In this document: one piece after another, positions 11,147-21,058 of the stretch
Position numbering within the stretch: position 1 is the stretch's first letter
Layout of the letters: each line of letters starts with the position of its first letter
DNA from: Phragmites australis
Taxonomy: Eukaryota > Streptophyta > Magnoliopsida > Poales > Poaceae
Assembly (NCBI RefSeq): GCF_958298935.1
Contig: NC_084921.1
Location: 56,097,001-56,161,000 of the forward strand
Direction of reading: 5' to 3'
Length of the DNA stretch: 64,000 nucleotides
The notes under the pieces: generated by a model
What the model was told of the DNA's origin: nothing
What the model saw: only the letters and a program-made list of their open reading frames with translations
Database searches by the model: none
Position numbers and translations under genes: made by a program

Positions 11147-12602
11147 TGTCGGAGGGTGAACTCCTGTCGCAGGGATTCTAGGGGACCCCTTTTTAGAGAT
11201 TCGGCCGGGGGGATGATCCTGAATATGTTCGCCGGAGAAATAAATGGGTATGAATGCAATGGCCGGCGGTGTGGAGTGATCTAATGCGGAAAGGAGTAAA
11301 TGCGCTGGTGTTTAGACAGGTTCGGGCCGCACAGGGGCGTAACATCCTATTCCTGTATGGATACTATAAATGCCCTGAGAAAGTCCCTCAAGGATGTTGC
11401 TGGTTACAAGAATGTTTATCTATCTTAGAGCCTGGGGCTCTTTGTTCTTCGGCCTGTGATCTTCTCTTCTCTGCTTATGAGCAATTGCTTCCTCTTTCGA
11501 AGCTTGTCTTTTTTCTCTCCTTCCTCTTTTCCCACACTTACTTTCTTCTGTGCCGCCGGCTGCTTTAAATACCCGCCGGCAGCAGCGTGCCCCGAACGGG
11601 AGGGGGAGCACGAGTTCCGAGACACCATAAATGGAAAGGGCGCCATCATTTCCTCTAGGTGAAGTGACCGGGGGTGGAAAATGCGTCCCACGCCCGGTCG
11701 TTCGTCACCATAAATGCACTGGCGACAGACGCCGTGGAGAGGGCCCACAGGGCAGCCGTAGAATGGCCCGGCGTGCCCGCCCTATCTTGTTCCCCTGCCA
11801 CAGCAGCGCGGCAGACGGAATGCCTCGGCCCTCACGACGTTATCCCGAGACGGGCCGGATGGCACGGGATGGGACCCGTGCATTCAATGACCCCACGCCC
11901 TCCTACCAGAACGTGGCAGGAACTGACACTGAGCGTGGCGGGAGCAGTTGGAGGTGACAGGCCACGCACGTTCTTTAAATGCGGCCTTGGGCCTTTGACT
12001 GGCTGACACCTCACCAGTGGGTCCCTCGGGGGCCACTGTCAGGGGGCTCTCTGGGTTGTCGGGGAACCGATTGCTCGGGGGTCACTGTTCATCTCCCCGA
12101 GCACTCTCTCCCGAGAATGCCCTTTTTTGTCCTCGGGGAACCGAGTGCTCGGGGGTACTGTTCACCTCCCCGAGCACTCTCTCCCGAGAATGCCCTTTCT
12201 TGTCTTCGGGGAACCGAGTGCTCGGGGGCTGCTACACGCAACCTCGAGCACTCTCTCCCAGAACTTCCTTTGGTGGGTCCTCGGGGTACTTGGGTGCCCA
12301 GGGGGCCACCGCTAGCGGCCCCGTGCACGTTTCTCTCGGTACTTAGCTTTCCTGGTCGTCGGGGGACCTGGGTGCTCGGAGGTCACCGCACACCTTCTCG
12401 AGCACTTTCTTTCCGGCACTTAGACTTCGTGGATCATCGGGGAACTGGGATACTCGGGGACCACCGACTGTGGCCCTGAGCGCCCTCTCCCGGGACTTGA
12501 TATTTTTCACCTTGCGGGGGAGATTCCGCCGGATGACATCATGTGGCGGATTGCTGGCCTGGTCTCAGGATTCGGGGACCCCCGGCTCCTGATACACCGA
12601 CA
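11147..12602. mobile_element. Solo LTR, gypsy-like family, 1.46 kb, with target-site duplication
   Basis: The sequence starts TGTCGGAGGGTG and ends ATACACCGACA, the short inverted ends of an LTR. It is bounded by a perfect 5-base duplication, gacat at 11142-11146 and 12603-12607. No internal coding region remains, so it is a recombination-derived solo LTR. A related copy lies at 60232-61315 and shares the opening block (gaactcct, gagattcggccg, gatgat) and the cgggccgcac region. Family placement as gypsy rests on LTR style, not on coding sequence. It carries an internal tandem array at 12059-12513. Confidence 0.88.
12059..12513. repeat. Tandem array of about 75-bp units inside the solo LTR
   Basis: Six units begin with tcggggaac or a close variant at 12059, 12133, 12206, 12281, 12359 and 12437, so the spacing is 73-78 bases. 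Each unit has a gtgctcggggg-like block and then an inverted-looking ccccgagcactctctcccg block. The first three units are the most alike. The sister LTR at 60232-61315 carries only about two such units, which explains much of the length difference. Confidence 0.85.
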
Positions 12603-12816
12603 GACATCTATTGATAAATGTCAGATTATGCCTCCTACTACTATGAGATCTATACCACATTTATTGATTATCTCTAACGTGAGGTCTACACTGTGTAATT
12701 CAAGTCTCAACTTGACTTTACAAATTTCGCATCATTATTACAACATTACCATGATGATTTTTAATTTATCTACTGTAAATTAATCAAATCTGTGGTCAAA
12801 ATCCTTGTACTATACA

Positions 12817-15800
12817 ATGACCAGTAAAGAGTTCGATGAACTCACACTCAATTGTCATAATTATTTAACATGGACAATGGATGTCAAGGTTAGTCTTGTA
12901 TCCCACGGAATAGTAGCGACTCTACCAACCTCCCCAAGAGGGAGATCCATCGCTACTAGATCATATTAAATATGATGCATTATACATGGATCTGATGGAA
13001 GAGAATCTGAGCACTCTATCGCTAAATATGAACAGCACAAGACAGTTATTCTGCCCAATGCAAGTCATAAATAGACACATCTCCGACTTCAAGACTTTAT
13101 GTCTTACGATCATGTTCATAAAATATGCTCAAAATTACGTTTCTGCGAACAAGAACCTACATGTGTGAAAAAAGGAGCTACTATGCTTCTCGCTGATAGG
13201 ATCTTATAGAAATAATATCATGCAAAAGAATACTAAGTTTATTCTGACTTAATACATGTATTACTTCAGGCCGAAAAGCATAATAAACTCTTTCTAAGGA
13301 ATCATTTTCAGCGTCCAATCAGCGCTGCTCAATTTCCTGAAGTATATGCGAATGTCCAGAATAACAGCAAGTTTGATGGCTCTTTTGATGCCATCCAAAG
13401 AACTTTAATGGTAAACGTAAATGCAACAAGAAGCATAAGCCCTATGCATCGGGCCCTATGCATCGGATCAAGGTCAAGGTATTTTCAAACTTGACAAATC
13501 TAAAATTTGACGTAATTGTGGATGCTATAAGCACTCCACTAAGAAATGCTGCACTCCAAGACATTTAGTTAATCTATATTTACAATCTGTGGGACGTAAC
13601 CGACTTGCTCAAGGGAAAAGATTTAAAGTACACTTCAATCTTCAAACTGGCATCACAAAGAATATTCTACAAGAACCAAATAACAACCGAACTCTTCTGC
13701 AATCAGAAGATCCCATGAGCACGGAAAACATGTTTGTCGAATTTGCTTAGCAACACATGTTTGGAGATCTTAACTATTCTCTCAATTCCTTAGATATCAT
13801 GGTATCTACGTCACATTAAATGATGTAATACAATATTGTATCTGTACTTATGATATTATATAAAGTTTGTATGTATTCTATATATCTGATAAAGAATTTC
13901 ATATCAAAATTTTCAATTCTATATATAGATTACTATGGGAATCAATCTGATGGTGAAAGATATGTGCCTTGTGGAAATATGCACCACTAATTCTATACTT
14001 ATGGAAACCAAAGTATTTCTAAACTTTTACTAAGAGATAATAAAATATTTTAATAATTGCTGAACGCGATGCAGTGATTGTTGGCTCTAGTCGTACCATA
14101 ATTACTCTCCCTATGGGTACTCAAGTCATAACCGATAATGCTCTATAGTATCCTGATTCAACCTATGCCTTACTAAGTTATAGAAATATCTGTGAGAATA
14201 GTTTCCATATTGAAACCTATGATGACATAATAGAGGAATTTCTCATCTTAATTAATAGATATGGCAAGTTTCCCTATATACTATCTAGATTGTACTAAAC
14301 ATACATCAAACCCGTACTATATATTGCGTACAAAATAAATTTTCTATCTTGATAAAATCAAGACTTGGCATGATTGTCTTGATCACTCTACCTTAGAGAT
14401 GATGAGAAAAATTATTAACAATTTTATTGGTTACAATATTATCCAAATCTTCAGATTTATGTGCACCACATGTGCCACATAGAATTTAATTTTAGGACTC
14501 TCTTATCTTAAAATTCAAAATACACCACCTAATTTCTTGAACACCTTCAAGAGTATGTATGTGGCTCTATCAGCAATATTATAGACTATCTAGGTGCTCT
14601 ACAATGCTGATTGATGCATCTACAAAATAGTCCCGCATGTGTTACTTATACATAAGGCACTATACTCATGCCAAACTCCTTGCTCAGATACTCAAAATTC
14701 TAGCAAATTATCCTAGACGCATGATCAAATCCATTCACATGGATAATGACATTCCTTAATGTTCATGCACTTATTGATTGACTTTGAACACTACTATATT
14801 AAGTACCATATGTGCACATCCACAATGGTCTAACTGAATATCTCATCAAGATAATCAATTTATTTGCACGACTGATCATAGAATTGCAATTTGCCAATAT
14901 TTTATTGGTGACATGCAGCTTTACACACCGTATTATTAAATCAAATTCATTCAATTGTAATCATACGACTCACTCCGTTGCAGTTAGTACGTGAAAATTT
15001 AGCCTCAGCCAAGTATTTCCCATATGCGAATTAGTTATGTTCTGCATGTACCGATATCAACACCATACAACATACATCAAAGTACATTAAGGATCCATAT
15101 AAGATATAATTATCCGTCAATCATATAATATCTCAAGTCCCTCACATGGGACATATTTATTGTCTGTATGCTCATAACATTTTGAGGACAATTCCTGATA
15201 TTAGGAGGAGATTAATACCACAAAAAATACCAGGAATCATAAGAGAACATCATACACGTTCACATTCAGTCATCTTCACGTACCTGATATTTGAATCCTT
15301 ATTCAGAACATCTTGTATTTGCAATATATTGTAAATAACATACCAAGATGCATTTACTGACAACAAAAGTGTCACAAAATCCTATATTCCTACTAGAAAG
15401 AGTGGAGGTACCAAACAAAACCACTCAACATCCAAATCAAAATAAGAGGGGGAGAAGTACGGTCACAAAAGATAAAGCTTCTTGCAAGCTACCGCGAAAA
15501 CAAAGGAATCTATCTTCTAAGATAGTGAATGCAAATCAATATCAAGTTGATAGACACCTTATGGATATTCACTATCCAAACGCCTATGGATGTTCAACAT
15601 CTAAATGTCCAGCATAAATATGCATACAAATTTAGGCATTGGGTCATGGGAACACCTTAACTCCATTATTTTGAGAAATATACGGAGTTAAATGAGATAA
15701 TATTTTCACAAACTATATTGATTCCATAGAATCAATCAATACTAAAGACTACAAATTATCGACAAATAATTTCCTCTAAAAAATTGCAGAAGATCTTCAA

Positions 15801-17265
15801 TTGGATCCAGATCAAAGTCCATGGTCATGGTAGGGTGCCTCAAGCAGTCGAACTGGACCAAATAGAAGAAAACAATTGAGGTAGAATTCCTCTCGTTCAC
15901 AAAAAGAGAGGTATTCATAGAAATAATACCTACATCTCCAATATCTTCCCTACAGAAGCAAAATGGATTTTTATTCCATAAATTGGTGAAATAGTAAGGC
16001 TAGTAGCACAAGGGTTCACGCAGAGACTCGACATCAATTACGATGCTACATACCATATGATATGTGTGGAAATTATGTTCTCATATTCAATACCATTGGC
16101 AGATCAAATGAATTGGATAGATTCGGACATATAAGTCCCTAATGGACTTTGTACTATGAATCTAAATACAAATTGCAATATATATTGTGTAAGTCATTCC
16201 ATTCGTGTAAGTCATTCCATAACTTCAAATAGTTAAGTTGATTGCGGTACAACTTACAGAATGGTTACTCCAACTACAACCATTGCATATGTGTGTTCAT
16301 AATGAAATCCCAATTGGATTTTATATCATCTCTAAACCACACACAACAAAATATGTAATCATCTTATGACAAAATTTGAGATGAATAATTTGGTTAAAAC
16401 CAAATTTCACTTAAGTCTACAATTTGAGCATATTCTTTCACAAATATTTATCTATCAGTCTATCAATATCCAAATAATATTGGATAATCATATCCATCAA
16501 AACACTTATGGTCATTCAATCCCTAAATATGAATCAATATATTCACACATTGGGTTGACAATGAAAAGATATTGAACCTAAAGTTCTATATCTTAGTGCC
16601 ATCAAAGCACTCATATATCTTCCAAACCATAACATGCCTGATATTGCATTTGTAGATAACTTGCTAGCTTAAATAGTGCAGCTCCAATAATACCATTAGG
16701 TGAGAGTTAAAGATGACATCAAAGATATCTTTATGGCACTAAAGATTTAGATTTTTTTATCAAAAAATCCAGATATGAACATAGTGAGATATCCAGATAC
16801 TGGCTATATAACTGATCCCCATAATACCAGATCACAGACTAATTACATGGTGATATAGCCTTCTCATATGAGTCATCAAAATAGATTGCAGAGGCTGATT
16901 CCACCTATCATTCTAAAACATCACATATATATGTATAGCTTCGCATAATGATAAACCACATACAACTATCATGTGATATTGGTTACATTGAATCACCAAC
17001 TATTATCTACAAAGATAATACTACTTGTGTTGCTAAGATGAAAACTGGTTCCATAAAGAGCAAAATCATTAAGTATATTGCCCCTAAATTGTTTTATCCT
17101 CATGAGTTACTATATGGAGAGATAAAAATCTTGCAAATTAAATCGTGTGATAACCTCGTTGATTTATTCACTAAGTCCTTACCAACTTTCACACTACTAT
17201 ATTCACGGAATTTATATACGACTACTTTGAGATTTGCAAGGATCAGGGGAGTCTCCTCAGTTTAA
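12817..17265 (+). pseudogene. Remnant gag-pol polyprotein of the copia element
   Basis: Starting at ATG 12817, the gag beginning is readable (TSKEFDELTLN, then NYLTWTMDVKVSLVS). A zinc-knuckle remnant lies near 13500-13560. Protease-like pieces lie at about 13960-14250 (CLVEICTTNSI, SRTIITLPMGTQV, LYYPDSTYALLSY). Integrase-zone pieces are too decayed to call. Reverse-transcriptase pieces lie at about 15950-16650 (VRLVAQGFTQRLDINYDATY, MPDIAFVDNLLA). RNase H lies at about 16870-17210 (IYKDNTTCVAKMKTG, PKLFYPHELLYG, DNLVDLFTKSLP). The order gag-PR-IN-RT-RH is diagnostic of copia. Many stops and frameshifts make it non-functional. The best surviving open stretch is RNase H (16948-17265). Confidence 0.85.
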
Positions 17266-17863
17266 CCTGTTCATACATCATATTGCACTATTTTCCTTTA
17301 TGAGTTTTACTTATAAATTTTTTCATAAAAGGTTTTTAACGAGGCAGTATCTATGTAAAATTATATTTCATATCTATTATTTTTCCTACTGGAATTTTTA
17401 AAGGAGATATCAAAGATATATCTATTGTTCTCTAAACTTTTTATGGGTTTTCCTTTTAAAGGTTTTCTCATATGAGTTTACAAAGAGATAATAATCAATA
17501 TATGTTATACTATTTTCTCCTTATTTTTTCATTGGACTTTAAAGAAATTTTAACAAAATATCACTATTATTTCTCATATTTTCACAAAGGTTTTACGGAG
17601 GTTATAATATGATCCATAGATCATAATTATTGTTCTCTAAACTCACCAAAATAATTTTTTTTCTATTTAGGTTTCTCATATGAGCTTATAATGAGGCAAT
17701 AACCAATATATACTATATCATTTTCTCCTTACCTTTTCTTATTGGGTTTTGAAGGAGTTTTAATGACATATCAATATATTATTTTCTCTTTATATTTTTC
17801 CACGGGGTTTTAGAGGAGTTTTTAACCAGAAGTTTACAACTAGAGTAATTGGTCAAAGAGAAG
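17266..17863 (+). repeat. 3' non-coding region of the copia element
   Basis: AT-rich sequence with imperfect repeats of a ggtttt/ggagttttaa and ctcatatgag pattern, typical of the region between the RNase H stop and the 3' LTR in many plant copia elements. A purine-rich tract (caaagagaag) directly before 17864 fits the polypurine tract. Confidence 0.55.
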
Positions 17864-18603
17864 TGTTACGAATAGACATTTTTTTAGTGTAACCATGTGA
17901 CCACTTACCAAGAGTCATATCTCCATAATAGATACGACCTCTTATCATAACCCTTCATCATGCATATGCGCAGTTGCTATTCGCACTGCGCACATCCCCC
18001 AGTTACAACCCGAAATACTCCAAGTTACAACTTGTTAGGTAGACCAGTTACAACTTCACGTCCAGAAAAATATAATTGCAACATGAGAAGCTAACACTGT
18101 GAGTTACAACTTGTTATTTGCACTACGCATATCCCCTAGTTATAACCCGAAATACTATGAGTTACAACTTGTTAGGTAGACCAGTTACAACTTCGCGTCC
18201 AGAAATGCATAATTGCAACACGAGCTAACACTGTGAGTTACAACTTGTTATTCGCACTGCACACATCCTCCGGTTACAACTCGAAACACTGTGAGTTACA
18301 ACTTGATAGATAGATTAGTTACAACTTCACGTCCATAAATGCATAATTGCAACACGAGAAGCTAACACTGTGAGTCTGTGAGTTACAACTTGTTATTTGC
18401 ACTGCGCACATCCTCCAGTTACAACCCGAAACACTGCGAGTTACAATTTGTAGGGTGTGCGTAGATATGAACTACAATGAATATGCCTGCAAAATATACA
18501 TACAGTATATATATATGTAAACAGTTTATTGAATCAATACAAATATTTCATTCTTTCTACTCTATTCTCTAAGTTCAATCTCTCCATCTCTCTATTTTTA
18601 ATA
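17864..18603 (+). repeat. 3' LTR of the copia element, interrupted
   Basis: It starts TGTTACGAATAG and matches the 5' LTR up to about 17965. About 540 bases of unrelated minisatellite DNA follow, and the match resumes at about 18505 (gtaaacagtttattgaatca). Without the insertion the LTR is about 200 bases, like its partner. The 3' edge is approximate. Confidence 0.75.
17966..18505. mobile_element. Minisatellite-bearing element inserted in the LTR's TA tract
   Basis: About 3.5 copies of a unit of about 135 bases, starting near 17977, 18114, 18248 and 18394. Each has tcgcactgcgcacatcc, cagttacaac, ttacaacttgttaggtaga, cttcacgtccagaaa, ataattgcaacacgag and gctaacactgtga. The right end is a unique gtgcgtagatatgaactaca block followed by (TA)n. 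The same arrangement recurs at 52441-53010. Comparison with the uninterrupted 5' LTR shows that it was gained within the short TA repeat of the LTR. No coding capacity is present. It was likely mobilised by another element's transposase. Confidence 0.75.
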
Positions 18604-19030
18604 TCTATAAACCGTTGGCGAGAAACTATATGCAACCCTTTGGCTTTTCATTGCATGATTGCCCTAAATATTCCACGCTCTCAGGGTGAACGGGAAATAG
18701 GTGTATGTATGCATTACGGGGGTTTTGGAGCCTGACCGTGATCGGTACCCAATCCTTTGGGTCATGATGCAAGTGATCTTTTATTAAAAAAAAAAGGAAA
18801 AAATTATTCAAGTAAGAGATCCGGAGTTACAGGTGAAGGAACTCTGGTGGTCATCTATCTATCTCGGATCCAACCGATCCGATATACTCCACACGCACGA
18901 TGGACAAGTTCCTGCATGCAGATGATCGATCCGACCTCGTCTCTCACTCTGTCGCTCACTCACCACTCAAACGCGAGCAAGGAGGATCTATTATCTACAA
19001 GACTACAACCAACTTAATTGGCAGCTAGCA
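18604..19030 (+). promoter_or_regulatory. Upstream region of the OEP16 gene
   Basis: No separate gene is present. A CATGCA (RY-type) motif lies in cctgcatgcagatgatc near 18910-18926. More CATGCA motifs occur in the first intron of the gene, near 19182 and 19230. RY motifs often mark seed-stage control. Whether they act here is not shown by the sequence. The region directly before the ATG is the likely 5' untranslated leader. Confidence 0.35.
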
Positions 19031-20599
19031 ATGCCTCACGGCGCCTTCTCGGGGAGCCTGACGACGTCGCCCAAGTTCGACTTCGCCGTCGACATGGGCC
19101 ATCCCTTCCTCAACCGCACAGTCGACGGCTTCATCAACATCGGCGCTGTACGTTGTCGCCTTCATTAATTTTTGCCTCCATGCATGTCTGCATTATATGT
19201 ATATTGAGATCTCTCTCTCCCTTTCTCTCCATGCATGATGCATGTCTGCCTTTGCCTTGCCTGGTAATCGATCGGATCCATGGAAATATCATGCAGGTTG
19301 GTGCTTGCAAGGTCGCTGCCGAGGAGACCTTTGAATGCCTCCACAGAGGTCCTAGCTAAATCTTTCATTGCTCTGCTCTTTAACAAATAACAATGCTACC
19401 TCTTCGATCGATTCCGCGTATACTTCTGACTGACATATATGGCCGGCCGGCTCCGGCTTCCTTCTCTGTAGGGGACGTCTCAAAGCACAAAGTCGAGCGT
19501 GCCGTAAGTACAAACTTTCCCATTGCATGCATGATTCCATTTGCCCTCCGAGATGCCGTCCTAGAGGCAGTTAGTTACTGTAATAAACTTGGTGCTTGCA
19601 AGGTCGTCTGCCACTAGATCCATCCATCATCCATTAACATCTGACTTGCTAGCACAAGTTCTGAAAAATGCAACTTTGATTGATTTTATCTTCTCTCTAA
19701 TTTAGCACTTACCGAAGACATCATTATATATCCAGTCAAACCTTTCTGTATTTGATGCCAAGAAATTTCCCATGACGTAGAAGTTTTAACTGAAACAATG
19801 CGCTTCGTGTGCACTACATTCGGAGGATTGGTTAATTAAGAACCATCACTGAAACAAACATTTCTTCACAAAAAGCATGCATGGTTTCTTCAGAAATACA
19901 ATCTCACCTGTGTTTTTCAAGAAAATCTGAAGTCACTGCTGTATTTTTAGAATGAAAAAAGTTAATTGATAATCTGACAGACTTATTGTCTTTCAAGACT
20001 ACGTTACATTAGCTAGGTTCCTGGTGCTACTCTACTCTACTCATGGCTAATGCTTTGCTGACTGTATATGCAGCTCAAGAAAATGTGCAAGGAAGGAGCG
20101 TACTGGGGTAATGATTAATTTGCATATATATTAGTCCACTGAATTCATCTGAACTTAAAAGAAGCGCACACTATTAGAGTATTAGTCCTTCGCTCCTTGC
20201 TGAAGGCTGATTCATGATCGTGTCTCGCCTCGCAATTAACATCATTCAGGTACTATTGCTGGTGTCTACGTGGGCGTGGAGTATGGAATCGAGAAGATTG
20301 GTGGTCACAGGGATTGGGTAATACTCCAGTATTATACCTCAATGAAGCAGCTTGTGCCAAGCAAGGTTCAGGATGCATCCATGGCAATGGCATCCTGAAA
20401 TATAATGCAGCGATCTCCTGACATGTACATATGCCTGTTTTGCTGGGTGTTGTTGCAGAAGAACGCGATGGTTGGAGGAGCCGTAACGGGAGCCTTGGCC
20501 TCTGCAGTGAACAAGAAGCACCGGCAGAACGTGGTGAAGAACGCCATCACCGGGGGAGCAATCGCAACCGCTGCAGAGTTCCTCAGTCACCTTGCCTGA
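19031..20599 (+). CDS. OEP16: Outer envelope pore protein 16 (OEP16-1-like)
   Basis: Six exons join in frame: 19031-19147, 19297-19348, 19472-19503, 20074-20107, 20250-20317 and 20459-20599, giving 147 residues, the usual OEP16-1 size. Diagnostic stretches are VDMGHPFLNRTVDGFINIGA, VGACKVAAEETFECLHRGD, ALKKMCKEGAYWG, GVYVGVEYGIEKI and DWKNAMVGGAVTGALASAV. It belongs to the Tim17/Tim22/PRAT superfamily, with four short glycine-rich membrane helices and no cleavable transit peptide. Known members form a cation- and amino-acid-selective channel in the plastid outer envelope, and barley OEP16 has been linked to NADPH-protochlorophyllide oxidoreductase A import. The start codon is chosen because MPHG-type starts are typical of grass OEP16. 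All introns are GT-AG and nothing is damaged. Confidence 0.93.
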
Positions 20600-21058
20600 T
20601 CACGTGAATGAGATGCACCATTGATTTAGCACGCGACCGATCAAGACCAGAAAGAACAAGAAATAAGCTAGAGAACAATATGATTCTCTTGATTGAAGCC
20701 GCATGCAATAATACAGCCGGCCTTTTCTTTTCTGTCGCCTAACCTTTTGGCTTACCGTAGCAGCTATCATTTTCCTTGTCTTGGCAGACTGCGTCCCAGA
20801 TTACCGTAGGTTGCAGGTTTTTGGTTTTTTTAATAGGCATGCAGGTTTTTGTTAGATGCATACATGTGTGTATGTTGGACAGAAAGATTTCAAAATATAA
20901 CACTAAATTTACGTGCCTTTCAAGATTTGACGCTCATATTACAATGTTATGTGAGGTTACTCTAGGTTAATGAAATGTATAAATTTAGTGTTATATATTC
21001 TAAAATTTCTCCTCGGCTCCCTCCCCGGGATAAGCAAAGCAAAGCAAAGCAGGTTCCG
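20600..21058 (+). other. Spacer between the OEP16 and PPR genes
   Basis: Probable 3' untranslated region of OEP16, then AT-rich DNA, then a short leader with an aaagcaaagc repeat just before the PPR ATG at 21059. No other gene is visible. Confidence 0.4.

Larger units (their letters stand above)
9065..12816 (+). other. Long leader of the copia element, including a GC-rich island
   Basis: Between the 5' LTR and the first gag codon there is no conserved coding sequence. About 9110-10370 is strikingly GC-rich with many chance frames on both strands, unlike the AT-rich DNA on either side; it may be foreign sequence or an unusual leader. About 10380-11146 and 12608-12800 are AT-rich and contain degenerate repeats of a gatctacac/attac pattern. 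They were one stretch before the solo LTR at 11147-12602 split them. Confidence 0.5.
8871..18603 (+). mobile_element. Ty1-copia LTR retrotransposon, decayed, with nested insertions
   Basis: Two short related LTRs bracket the element: 8871 to about 9064 and 17864 to about 18603. Both start TGTTAC and share tagtgtaaccatgtga and the end block tttcattctttctac through ctatttttaa. A tatcagcc-type primer-binding region follows the 5' LTR, and remnants of gag, protease, integrase, reverse transcriptase and RNase H follow in copia order (12817-17265). Flanking pentamers tttat (8866-8870) and tctat (18604-18608) could be a mutated target-site duplication. The coding region is full of stops. A gypsy-type solo LTR (11147-12602) and a minisatellite-bearing element (17966-18505) inserted later. 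Confidence 0.82.

Noticed and set aside
11979..12479. 166-residue frame with a repeated Leu-Ser-Pro pattern
   Set aside because: It is the translation of the 75-base tandem array in the solo LTR, not a protein gene.
17966..18505. Centromeric satellite
   Set aside because: Only three to four units, with unique ends and a clear insertion site. It is a dispersed element, not a satellite array.
20975..21058. Upstream in-frame ATG as the PPR start
   Set aside because: The added 28 residues come from AT-rich sequence unlike the rest of the gene, and the frame's coding character begins at 21059.
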